A DNA stretch of 64,000 nt from Streptomyces flaveolus (lineage in GTDB: Bacteria; Actinomycetota; Actinomycetes; Streptomycetales; Streptomycetaceae): assembly GCF_000716535.1 (NCBI RefSeq), contig NZ_JNWV01000019.1:1-64000 (forward strand). Reading direction: 5' to 3'. Below the pieces are notes generated by a model. It worked only from the letters and a program-made list of their open reading frames with translations. It did no database searches and was not told the DNA's origin. The translations under genes and the position numbers were made by a program. Positions 39,463 to 47,615 of this stretch are shown here, piece by piece. Positions within the stretch are counted from its first letter, which is position 1. The number at the start of each line of letters is the position of its first letter.

Positions 39463-42132
39463 GTGTCCACGAACCAGGTGGACGCGCCCGCCCGGCACGC
39501 CCCCACGCGGGGCGGAGCACGGGGTTTCGCCGACCGCTGGCCCTTCCGGCGCAAGCTCAATCTGCTCGTCGGCATCCCCCTCGCGGTCATCGCGGTTCTG
39601 CTGGCGTACCTCTTCACCGATCTGGTGCGGCAGTCGTCCAGCGCCGCCTCGGCGGCCCGGCTGGTGCGCGACAGCGCACAGGTGGCGCGGCTGGTGGACC
39701 GGGTGGAGGCCGAGCACCAGCAGGCCATCCTGCTCTCGACGCGCTACGAGTCCGGGGACGACAAGCCGTCGACGTCCGCCTACCGCGCGGCGCAGCGCGC
39801 GGTCGACTCCCAGGTGGCGAAGGTGCGCGAGGCCTTCGGGGACCGGCTGCCGGAGAGCGAGGCGCAGGCCCTGCGCGGGGTCGAGGGCCTCACCAGCCTG
39901 CGCACCTCGGTGGAGCAGTCGTACCTGCCCGCCGACAACATCGACCCGGCCTACGCGGGCGCCGCGCAGAGCCTGATCGACGGCCTCGGCCTCGACCGCG
40001 ACGCGGACCTCGCCGAGACCTTCACCGGCAGCCTGCTGGACTCCCTGCTGCGCGCGGACGCCGCCCACGGCGCCTTCGAGACCAACGTGTTCGCCGCCAC
40101 GACGGGCGACACCAACGCCCAGATCGAGTTCACCAGCGCGGTGGGCGCGTACGAGCTGTACACCCACCAGGCTGAACGCTTCGGCCGGTTCGCCACCGAG
40201 GCGCAGGCCGAACGGTTCTCCGGCATCGAACACACACAGGCACAGCGCGAGATCGCCGAGGCGTACGCGGAGCTCCAGGTCGGCATCGGCCGGTTGGAGA
40301 CGAACGACCGGGAGCGGCTGCGGCTGGCGGTGCAGGACGCGCTGACCGACTACCCCGCCTATCCCCAGCAGGCCGCCGCGCGGCTGAAGATCACCACCGC
40401 GCTGATCGGCCAGATCGCCGACCGGGCCGACAACGCCGCCGACGGCGCCCGGTGGCGGGCCGGACTGCTGCTGAGCGGCGCCCTGATCGCCTTCGCGCTG
40501 TGGATCGCCTTCGCGGTGCTGGTGCGCCGCTCGGTGGTCCGGCCCGTGCAGGCACTCACCGGAGCCGCGCGGGAGGTCGCCGAGGTCGCCGGGCGGGAAC
40601 TGGCCCGGGTGGCCGACGACGACGCCGAGGACGACGGGCCGCCCCTCCTGCGGGACATGCCGGTCACGGCCCGCGACGAGATCGGCGACCTGGCGGAGGC
40701 CTTCAACCGGGTGCAGACCACCGCAGCCGCGCTGCTGGAACGCCAGGTGCTCAGCCGGCGCAACACCGCCGAGATGTTCGGCAACGTGGGCCGCCGCGTC
40801 AGCAACCTGACCACCCGGCAACTCGCGCTGATCGACGCGGTCGAGCGGGGGGAGACCGACCCGGCGCTGCTGGAACGGCTCTACTCCATCGACCACATCG
40901 CCGTCCGCCTGCGCCGCAACGCCGACAGCCTGATGCTGCTGGCCGGCATCCGCGAGACGGTGCTGGACGCGGGTCCGACGGCGCTGTCCACCGTCGTACG
41001 GGCCGCGCTCGGGCAGATCGAGGGCTACCAGCGGGTACGGCTGTACGCCGCGTCGGACGCCCTGGTCGAGCCGGACATCATCGGTGACCTCACGCTGATG
41101 GTGGCCGAACTCCTGGAGAACGCGGTGTCGTTCTCACCCGAGGGCAGCCCCGTCGAGGTCACCGTCCGCTCCGGCGCCGAGGGCACGCACGTCGTGATCA
41201 CCGACCACGGCCTCGGCATGAGCGCCGAGCGGCTCGCCGAGGAGAACGCCCGGCTGATCCGCCGGGAACGGCTGGACCTGGTGCCGACCAAGGTGCTGGG
41301 CCTGTTCGTGGTGGGCGCGCTGGCCCGCCGCTGGGAGATCGGGGTCGAGCTGACCCGCACTCCGGGCGGCGGTGTGACGGCCGAGGTGACGCTGCCGGCC
41401 TCGCTGCTGCTCGGGCCGGGCGCGGGGGCGGAGGCTCCGGTGACCGCGGAGCCCGCGCCGGCGGCCGGGGTGTCCGGGCCGGTGCCCGCGCGGGGCGCGC
41501 TGCCGCAGGACACCGCCCACGAGAAGGCACCGGCCGACGGCGCCTCCCGGGACGAGCCCGCCCGCGCGGAACACGACGGCCCGCTCCCCCGCCGTATCCC
41601 CCGCCGCGCACCGCGGAGCACCGACGCGCCGGCTCCTTCCGGGGAACGGACCCCGGGCGACGCCGAACACACCGCGCGCCCGCTGCGCCGCCGGGTGCGC
41701 GGGGCCACGCTGCGCACCACCGCAGGCGCCGCGCCGACGGTGCCGAAGACCGTACAAGCGCTGGACGCCGAGGCGGTCCGCAGCGCGCTGGAGGAGTTCG
41801 AGGACGCGGTGGAACGCGCCCGACGGGACAGCGACACGGGCAGCTTCGCCCGTCCCGAGAGCACCGGTACGGCCCCTCACGCGAGCGGCACGGCCACGGC
41901 AACGCGCCCGGGCGGGACGACGGCGTCGCGCCAGGCCCACCCCGACAGCACCGCCGGAGCAACACGCTCACCCCACCCCGACGACACACCGCCCCACGCC
42001 GACGACACCCCGGCCACCGACCCCCCACCGCACCCCACCCGCACGCACCCCACGCCCGCGGCCACCACCCCCACACCCCCGACCACCCCGCCGCACGACC
42101 CGAACCACCTTCCGGAAGGAGCCGAGCAGTGA
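39463..42132 (+). CDS. cvnA: Conservon sensor kinase-like protein CvnA
   Basis: Membrane protein of 889 residues, first gene of an ATP/GTP-binding conservon. The first transmembrane helix is LNLLVGIPLAVIAVLLAYLF. An extracellular nitrate/nitrite-sensor-like helical domain follows, then the second helix (GLLLSGALIAFALWIAFAVLV), HAMP, and a dimerisation region with RRVSNLTTRQLALIDAVERGE and SIDHIAVRLRRNADSLMLLAG. The HATPase domain has ELLENAVSFSPEGSPVEV and DHGLGMS. The last 240 residues are Pro/Thr/Ala-rich and disordered. A GAAGGAGG site precedes GTG 39463. It overlaps cvnB by 4 bp. Such systems are thought to act as G-protein-like sensory complexes at the membrane. Confidence 0.93.
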   Translation: MSTNQVDAPARHAPTRGGARGFADRWPFRRKLNLLVGIPLAVIAVLLAYLFTDLVRQSSSAASAARLVRDSAQVARLVDRVEAEHQQAILLSTRYESGDDKPSTSAYRAAQRAVDSQVAKVREAFGDRLPESEAQALRGVEGLTSLRTSVEQSYLPADNIDPAYAGAAQSLIDGLGLDRDADLAETFTGSLLDSLLRADAAHGAFETNVFAATTGDTNAQIEFTSAVGAYELYTHQAERFGRFATEAQAERFSGIEHTQAQREIAEAYAELQVGIGRLETNDRERLRLAVQDALTDYPAYPQQAAARLKITTALIGQIADRADNAADGARWRAGLLLSGALIAFALWIAFAVLVRRSVVRPVQALTGAAREVAEVAGRELARVADDDAEDDGPPLLRDMPVTARDEIGDLAEAFNRVQTTAAALLERQVLSRRNTAEMFGNVGRRVSNLTTRQLALIDAVERGETDPALLERLYSIDHIAVRLRRNADSLMLLAGIRETVLDAGPTALSTVVRAALGQIEGYQRVRLYAASDALVEPDIIGDLTLMVAELLENAVSFSPEGSPVEVTVRSGAEGTHVVITDHGLGMSAERLAEENARLIRRERLDLVPTKVLGLFVVGALARRWEIGVELTRTPGGGVTAEVTLPASLLLGPGAGAEAPVTAEPAPAAGVSGPVPARGALPQDTAHEKAPADGASRDEPARAEHDGPLPRRIPRRAPRSTDAPAPSGERTPGDAEHTARPLRRRVRGATLRTTAGAAPTVPKTVQALDAEAVRSALEEFEDAVERARRDSDTGSFARPESTGTAPHASGTATATRPGGTTASRQAHPDSTAGATRSPHPDDTPPHADDTPATDPPPHPTRTHPTPAATTPTPPTTPPHDPNHLPEGAEQ

Positions 42133-42605
42133 GCACGTCGACAGGTGACAGCCCGACGGGCGGCACCACGCCGACCGACCTGCAGGCAGCCGCGGCCGAC
42201 TTCACCTGGCTGCTGAACCGCTTCGCGACCGAGACCGCCGGCGTCGTCGACGCCATCGCCGTGTCCTCCGACGGCCTGCTGATCGCGGTGTCACAGTTGC
42301 GCGAGCACGCCGACTCCGAGCGGCTCGCGGCGATCGTGTCCGGCATGACCAGCCTGGCCGCGGGCGCCTCCGGCAACTACGGCCTCGGCGGACTGAACAA
42401 GGTCATCATCGATCTGGAGGGCGGCCACGTCATCGTCTCCGCGATCGGCAGCGGCGCCGTGCTCGGCGTCGTCACCGACAAGGAGGCGAAGCTCGGCAAC
42501 ATCGCCTACGAGATGACGCTGTTCGCCAACCGCGCCGGTGCCGCGCTTAGCCCGCAGCTCGTGCTGGAGCTGAAGAACAGCGTGGGCGCGGCGGCGGCCC
42601 GCTGA
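42129..42605 (+). CDS. cvnB: Conservon Roadblock/LC7 protein CvnB
   Basis: Protein of 158 residues of the Roadblock/LC7 (MglB-like) fold: LNRFATETAGVVDAIAVSSDGLLIAVS, then GNYGLGGLNKVIIDLEGGHVIVSAIG and SGAVLGVVTDKEAKLGNIAYEM. These proteins regulate small GTPases as GAP or scaffold partners, here presumably CvnD. The GTG start overlaps the cvnA stop by 4 bp (GTGA), so the two are translationally coupled. Confidence 0.95.
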   Translation: MSTSTGDSPTGGTTPTDLQAAAADFTWLLNRFATETAGVVDAIAVSSDGLLIAVSQLREHADSERLAAIVSGMTSLAAGASGNYGLGGLNKVIIDLEGGHVIVSAIGSGAVLGVVTDKEAKLGNIAYEMTLFANRAGAALSPQLVLELKNSVGAAAAR

Positions 42606-42621
42606 GGAGGAGAAGGTTCCC

Positions 42622-43038
42622 ATGGCGGACGGCATCGCGCCCCCGGGCCCGGACCGGGTCGGCCCCGCCCCCGCCGTACGGCCGTACCTGGTCACCGCCG
42701 GCCGGGTCGCGGACGCCGCCTCCGGCCGGGCGCTGCCCGTGGAGACCCAGGTGGTGTCCACCGCCGACGGTCTCGACGCGCTCGGCCGGCTCTCCTTCGA
42801 GCAGCACGACATCGTTGCCGCATGCCGGCTGCCGCAGTCCCTCGCGGAACTCGCGGCCCGGCTGCGGCTGCATCTCAACGTGGTCCGCGTCCTGGCCGAA
42901 GACCTGCGCGAGGCGGGCCAGCTGGCGGTGTACGTGCCGGACGCCGAGGCCACCCACGACGCGTCCGTCCTGCGCAGGGTTATCGATGGCCTGCGGGCCA
43001 TCCCCGACTCCCGAGGGGTACCGAGTGACACCGACTGA
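42622..43038 (+). CDS. cvnC: Conservon DUF742 protein CvnC
   Basis: Protein of 138 residues of the DUF742 family. The N-terminus PAVRPYLVTAGR leads into a winged-helix-like domain with LSFEQHDIVAACRLPQSLAELAARLRLHLNVVRVLAEDL. It is always third in conservons and binds the other components. GGAGGAGAAGG lies just before ATG 42622. Its 3' end overlaps cvnD by 14 bp. Confidence 0.95.
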   Translation: MADGIAPPGPDRVGPAPAVRPYLVTAGRVADAASGRALPVETQVVSTADGLDALGRLSFEQHDIVAACRLPQSLAELAARLRLHLNVVRVLAEDLREAGQLAVYVPDAEATHDASVLRRVIDGLRAIPDSRGVPSDTD

Positions 43039-43627
43039 ACCGCTCCTGGCCCGGGGCCCGGCCGCGCCCGCGGCGGTGCGGCCGCCGCTGCCGGTGAAGA
43101 TGGTGATCGCGGGCGGTTTCGGCGTGGGCAAGACCACGGCCGTCGGCGCGATCTCGGAGATCGAGCCGCTGACCACGGAGGCGTCGATCACCGAGGTCGC
43201 GGCCGGTGTGGACGACCTGACGCACACCCCGCGCAAGACCACGACGACCGTCGCGATGGACTTCGGCTGCATCACCATCGACCCGACGCTGAAGCTGTAC
43301 CTGTTCGGCACGCCCGGGCAGGAGCGGTTCGGGTTCATGTGGGACGACATCGTGGAGGGCGCGGTCGGCGGGCTCGTCATCGTCGACACCCGCCGGCTGG
43401 ACGACTGCTACGCGGCCGTGGACTACTTCGAGCACAAGGGCATCCCGTTCGCCGTCGCGGTGAACGCCTTCGACGGCCGGGTGGAGCACTCGCTGGAGGA
43501 CGTCCGCTGGGCGCTGGACGTCTCCGACGGCGTGCCGGTCGTGGTGTTCGACGCCCGGGAGCGGGGCTCGGTGCGGGACGCGCTGCTCGTCGTACTCGAA
43601 CTCGCGCTGGCCCGCACCGAGCAGTGA
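43025..43627 (+). CDS. cvnD: Conservon Ras-like GTPase CvnD
   Basis: Protein of 200 residues, a small GTPase of the CvnD/MglA group. The Walker A/G1 motif is GGFGVGKTTAVG near residue 30. KTTTTVAMDFG corresponds to the switch I Thr region, LFGTPGQERF to G3, and VNAFDGR is a G4 variant (NAFD instead of NKxD). GTG 43025 overlaps cvnC and has GAGGGG upstream. It is the last gene of the operon; the optional fifth gene (cvnE, a P450) is absent. The operon ends 3 bp from the stop of the convergent osmoprotectant permease gene. Confidence 0.95.
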   Translation: MTPTEPLLARGPAAPAAVRPPLPVKMVIAGGFGVGKTTAVGAISEIEPLTTEASITEVAAGVDDLTHTPRKTTTTVAMDFGCITIDPTLKLYLFGTPGQERFGFMWDDIVEGAVGGLVIVDTRRLDDCYAAVDYFEHKGIPFAVAVNAFDGRVEHSLEDVRWALDVSDGVPVVVFDARERGSVRDALLVVLELALARTEQ

Positions 43628-43630
43628 CCG

Positions 43631-44299
43631 TCAGGCGCTGCGGCGCACCCCCGGCGACACCGTGAGCCGGGACGCCGCCCAGAACACGGCGAGGGTCGCG
43701 AGGGCGAGGCCGGCGACGAGGGTGGCGCCCCCGATGACCTTCTCGTAGTTCCTCTGGTAGAGGCCGTCGATGATGTAGCGGCCGAGGCCGCCGAAGCTGA
43801 CGTAGGCGGCGATGGTGGCGGTGGAGACGATCTGGATGGCCGCGGTGCGCAGGCCGCTGAGGATCAGCGGGAGCGCGACCGGGACCTCGACCTGGAGCAG
43901 CACGCGCGCCTCGGACATCCCCATGCCCCGGGCCGCGTCGACCGGGGAGGGGTCGACGGAGCGGATCGCCTCGTAGGTGGTGACCAGGATCGGCGGTACG
44001 GCGAGCACGACGAGCGGGATCATCACCGGCAGCATGCCGAGGCCGAGCCAGATGAACATCAGCACCAGCAGGCCGAAGCTGGGCAGCGCCCGGCCGGCGG
44101 TGGCGACGAGCGCGAGGGCGTTGCCGCCACGGCCGGTGTGGCCGGTGAGCAGGCCGATGGGCAGCCCGATCGCGGCGGCGAACAACAGGGCTTCCAGCGA
44201 GTACTGGATGTGCTCGACGAACCGGCTGGGGATGCCGTCGTAGCCGTGCCAGTGGGCGCTGTCGCTGAAGAAGGTCTGCGCGAAGTTCAGGACGTTCAC
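43631..44299 (-). CDS. Osmoprotectant ABC transporter permease
   Basis: Inner-membrane permease of 222 residues (ProW/OpuCB-like). Several transmembrane helices are visible: LEALLFAAAIGLPIGLLTG, LPSFGLLVLMFIWLGLGMLPVMIPLVVLAVPPIL, VIGGATLVAGLALATLAVFWAA. The EAA cytoplasmic loop reads DAARGMGMSEARVLLQVEVPVALPLIL. It is the third gene of the ATPase-permease-permease operon, starting at GTG 44299 with a 4-bp overlap with the preceding permease gene. It works with the lipoprotein at 38210-39172. Confidence 0.94.
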   Translation of the reverse strand: MNVLNFAQTFFSDSAHWHGYDGIPSRFVEHIQYSLEALLFAAAIGLPIGLLTGHTGRGGNALALVATAGRALPSFGLLVLMFIWLGLGMLPVMIPLVVLAVPPILVTTYEAIRSVDPSPVDAARGMGMSEARVLLQVEVPVALPLILSGLRTAAIQIVSTATIAAYVSFGGLGRYIIDGLYQRNYEKVIGGATLVAGLALATLAVFWAASRLTVSPGVRRSA

Positions 44300-44949
44300 C
44301 TGGTGGCCCCCTTCCGCGGCATCCAGGGGGTGAGCAGGAGGCGTACGACGACCAGAGCGGCGTCGACGAGGATGCCCAGCACTCCGATGGTCAGCACCGA
44401 GTTCACGGCCAGGGCGGGCCGGTGGTAGGTCTGGGCGTTCCACAGCATGTTGCCGAGGGCGCCCTGGTTGCCGATGAGCATGCCGACGCTGACCAGGGAG
44501 ATGCTGGAAACGGCGGCCACCCTGAGGCCGGCGATGATGGCGGGCACGGCGATGGGCAACTGGACCTGGAAGTACCGGCGTACGGCCCCGAGGCCCATGG
44601 CCTGGGCGGCGGCCAGGGTCTCCGGCGGCACCGAACGGACGCCGTCCACGATCGCGGGGACGAGCACCACCAGGCTGTAGAGCGCGAGCGGGATCATCAC
44701 CGTCGTCTCGCTCTGCCCGAAGTAGTCGATGAGGACGACGAAGAAGGCGAGCGAGGGGATGGCGTAGAGGACGGTGGTGATCCCGAGGACGGGCGGGTAG
44801 ATCCAGCGGAAGCGCACGCACAGCTGTGCGATCGGCAGGGAGACGAGCAGTCCGGCGAGCACCGGCAGCAGGGCCTCGCGCAAATGCAGCCCGATGAGGC
44901 CGAGGTAGCTGTGCTGGAGGTCGCTCGGGAGGTCGAAGAAGCCGCTCAT
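44296..44949 (-). CDS. Osmoprotectant ABC transporter permease
   Basis: Second permease, 217 residues, with helices LLPVLAGLLVSLPIAQLC, YPPVLGITTVLYAIPSLAFFVVLID, TVMIPLALYSLVVLVPAIVDGV and VAAVSSISLVSVGMLIG. The EAA-like loop is AAAQAMGLGAVRRYFQVQLPIAVPAII. ATG 44949 overlaps the ATPase stop by 4 bp (ATGA), and its own stop overlaps the next permease gene. The pair forms the heterodimeric channel for glycine betaine or choline uptake. Confidence 0.94.
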   Translation of the reverse strand: MSGFFDLPSDLQHSYLGLIGLHLREALLPVLAGLLVSLPIAQLCVRFRWIYPPVLGITTVLYAIPSLAFFVVLIDYFGQSETTVMIPLALYSLVVLVPAIVDGVRSVPPETLAAAQAMGLGAVRRYFQVQLPIAVPAIIAGLRVAAVSSISLVSVGMLIGNQGALGNMLWNAQTYHRPALAVNSVLTIGVLGILVDAALVVVRLLLTPWMPRKGATR

Positions 44950-46079
44950 CGCCCGGCCTTCGCGTCGGCGTGCTCCGCCACCTCGCTGTGGGCGGCGCGG
45001 ATCGCCTCGCCGATGACCTGCTGGGAGACGACACCGACCGCGCGCCCCTCGCCGTCCACCGCGACGGCCCAGCCGGTCGGCGAGAGCACGGCCCCGTCGA
45101 GCGCGGTGCGCAGCGAGTCGGTGCCGGGGACGAACGGCCGGCCGTGGTCGAGGAGGCGGTCCCGGTCGATGGCGCCCGCGGTGAGCCGGTCCGGCTCGCT
45201 CCAGCCGAGCGGCCTGCCGTCGAGGTCGGTGACGAGGAGATAGGGGGCCGTGGCCGCCCGGGAGGCGAGCTTGCCGGCGTCGGCGTCGATCGGGACGACC
45301 GGCGCGGTCTGCAACTCCAGCCCGGCGGACGGGAAGAAGGAAAGCCGGCGGATGCCGCGGTCGGCGCCGAGGAAGTCCTCCACGAAGGAGTCGGCGGGCG
45401 CGCTGAGCAGTTCGGCGGGCGGAGCGAACTGGGCGAGCCGGCCGCCGGTGCGCAGCACGGCGACCTTCGTGCCCAGTTTGATCGCCTCGTCGATGTCGTG
45501 CGTGACGAAGACGATGGTCTTGCCCAGCTCGTCCTGGATGCGCAGGAGTTCGTCCTGGAGTCCCTTGCGGACGATGGGGTCGACGGCGGAGAACGGCTCG
45601 TCCATCAGCAGCACCGGCGGATCGGCCGCGAGGGCGCGGGCCACGCCGACGCGCTGCTGCTGGCCGCCGGAGAGCTGGTACGGGTACCGCTTGGCCAGCG
45701 CGGAGTCGAGGCCCACCCGTTCCATCAGCTCGGCGGCCCGGGCCCGGGCCTTCTGCTTGGTCCAGCCGAGCAGGCGGGGGACGGTGGCGATGTTGTCGAG
45801 GATGGTGCGGTGCTGGAAGAGCCCGGCGTTCTGGATGACGTAGCCCATCGAACGGCGCAGGGTGTTGACCGGCTGCTGCCGGATGTCCTGGCCGTCGAGG
45901 AGGATGCTGCCCTCGCTGGGCTCCACCATCCGGTTGATCATCCGCAGGGTCGTCGTCTTGCCGCAGCCCGAGGGCCCGACAAGGACGGTGATCGCGCGGT
46001 CCGGTATGTCCAACGACAACCGGTCGACCGCGACCGTGCCGTCGGGATACCGCTTCGTGACTGAATCTATCCGTATCAA
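44946..46079 (-). CDS. Osmoprotectant ABC transporter ATPase with CBS domains (ProV/OpuCA-like)
   Basis: ATPase of 377 residues. Walker [12 protein letters not shown]-loop VIQNAGLF, signature [15 protein letters not shown], Walker [13 protein letters not shown] and H-loop VTHDIDEA are intact. The C-terminal third (about 255-370) carries two CBS-like repeats ([34 protein letters not shown]), the osmosensing module of ProV/OpuA ATPases. The start is TTG at 46079, giving [20 protein letters not shown] lies 12 bp upstream. It is the first gene of the transporter operon. Confidence 0.94.
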   Translation of the reverse strand: MIRIDSVTKRYPDGTVAVDRLSLDIPDRAITVLVGPSGCGKTTTLRMINRMVEPSEGSILLDGQDIRQQPVNTLRRSMGYVIQNAGLFQHRTILDNIATVPRLLGWTKQKARARAAELMERVGLDSALAKRYPYQLSGGQQQRVGVARALAADPPVLLMDEPFSAVDPIVRKGLQDELLRIQDELGKTIVFVTHDIDEAIKLGTKVAVLRTGGRLAQFAPPAELLSAPADSFVEDFLGADRGIRRLSFFPSAGLELQTAPVVPIDADAGKLASRAATAPYLLVTDLDGRPLGWSEPDRLTAGAIDRDRLLDHGRPFVPGTDSLRTALDGAVLSPTGWAVAVDGEGRAVGVVSQQVIGEAIRAAHSEVAEHADAKAGR

Positions 46080-46511
46080 AACGCCGCGTACCCTTCGGGC
46101 GACCGATCCTGGGCTGATGCGGGGAGAGTCTAGACCGCGAGTGTTTCGGCATTTTGGCGGGAGAGCGTTCGCTCCGCGCGGCCGACCGCCGGCGGGAACC
46201 GGGGTACCACCAGCACCGGGGCGTCCGACCACCGTGGGTGACGTGCCGTCACTTGATGATCATGACGGGTAACTGGCTCTTCTGCGTGGCCAGTTGCCCC
46301 TGCCGCCCGGCCGGGGCGGCAGGGCGGAGGATCGTCGAGCAGGCCGACCGCCGTCGCCGACGACGAGCCGCACACCGTGCCCGGGGCGCACGTCTGCCCG
46401 AGCGGGGTCTGCGCCCGGCGTGAACGACGGCCACCGGACCAGGAGTTGCCGGTGTGCGAGGTGTTCGACGTGGCCCTGCGTTTCGACGACGAGAGCTGAG
46501 CGGGGCGGCCG
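46080..46511. other. 432-bp gap, apparently decayed DNA
   Basis: It includes the proV-side leader with an AT-richer patch near 46130-46155. Short frames on both strands end abruptly. One plus-strand piece, RPPDQELPVCEVFDVALRFDDES with a stop near 46500, looks like a gene remnant. No intact gene was recognised. Confidence 0.45.
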
Positions 46512-47240
46512 GTGCTCACGGGGCTCGTCACGGACGCCGGCCGGAAGCCGGCCGAGCGCTGGGCGGCGGCGCTGGTGCTGCCGGGGGTGGTGTTCACCGC
46601 GCTCGCGGCCACCGGTGTCACGCGGCCGGCTGCGGGCCCTGACCGCCGGCGGACCGGGCTCCACCCGGACAGCGGTGCTGCTGCTCGGGGTACTGGTCGC
46701 CGACGCGTTGGCGGGGCCGTACGAACGTGTCCTGACCGGCGATTGGCCGCGTCCGCTGCACCCAATGGCCCGCCGCCTGACCGAGCGCCGACAGCGCGCC
46801 TGGGACGGCCTGGACGCGGTCTGCGCGGTGGCCCGGGGCACCGACGCGCCGGCCGAGCAGGAGGTCGAGCGCAATGCGTTGGCCCTGTCCGGCCGGAGTG
46901 CCCGACCTGGACCGGGGACCTGGCCCCGGTTATGGCTGCTGCTGCCGGACATCACCCGGCAGCGGCTGGACGAGGCGATGCGGCTCGGCGGCCGGGCGGG
47001 GCTGTACGTGCTGCTGGGCGTGGTGCGGTGGCCGGCCGCCGTCGCCGGGGCGGGCGCGAGCCCGGTCGCCTGGCGGCGGGGGCAGGAGCGTGCCGAGCGG
47101 AGTTGGCGGAGTCCACCGTGGACGTCCACCTGCCGGAACCGTTCGACCGCTTCGACGAACAGACCCACCCGGTCCGCGCGAGCCTCGGCCACACGGTCAT
47201 CGAACGATTCCGCAAGGGCTCGGGCGCACGCCGCCGGTGA
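46512..47240 (+). pseudogene. Frameshifted membrane-protein pseudogene
   Basis: Protein-like sequence continues across several frames. GTG 46512 gives LTGLVTDAGRKPAERWAAALVLPGV in frame A. Frame B takes over near 46640 with TAVLLLGVLVADALAGPYERV and ARRLTERRQRAWDGLDAVC. Frame A returns with VRPECPTWTGDLAPV near 46890, then frame B with RLWLLLPDITRQRLDEAMRL and AGLYVLLGVVRWPAAVAGA. Frame A finally resumes with ESTVDVHLPEPFDRFDEQT to the stop. At least four shifts are needed. The pattern resembles a Streptomyces membrane protein sometimes labelled vegetative cell wall protein; that name is from memory and tentative. Sequencing error is unlikely to explain so many shifts. Confidence 0.65.
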
Positions 47241-47538
47241 CGCGTACCGAACGCGCGGGACACACGGCTCCGACCACCGGGCACGGACCAGTCGACGGAC
47301 ACGGGGCGCGCGGAGCGAGACGCGGGCACAGGTGGACCCCGGCGAGCAGACCGGACGCAGGAAACCCGCCGACGCGCCCCCAGCCGGTGACGCGCACCGA
47401 ACGCGCGGGACACACGGCTCCGACCACCGGGCACGGACCAGTCGACGGACACGGGGCGCGCGCAGCGGGACGCGGGCACAGGTGGACCCCGGCGAGCAGA
47501 CCGGACGCAGGAAACCCGCCGACGCGCCCCCAGCCGGT
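47234..47538. repeat. 150-bp nearly perfect tandem duplication
   Basis: The unit beginning CCGGTGACGCG at 47234 repeats at 47384 with only a few substitutions (for example GTACCG/GCACCG, GGAGCGAGAC/GCAGCGGGAC). A third copy begins at 47534 but stops after about 6 bp. It fills most of the gap between the pseudogene and the convergent PP2C gene (stop at 47616). Confidence 0.9.
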
Positions 47539-47615
47539 GCCCCGCCTCCCAGTCGGCGATCGGGGTCGCCATCGACCCGCCCATCGAGCCGTGACCCGCT
47601 TACCCCCCACCCCGG

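Noticed and set aside
46249..46434. Small minus-strand gene ending in LATQKSQLPVMIIK
   Set aside because: Plausible last residues but an Arg-rich low-quality body and no ribosome site; probably part of decayed DNA.
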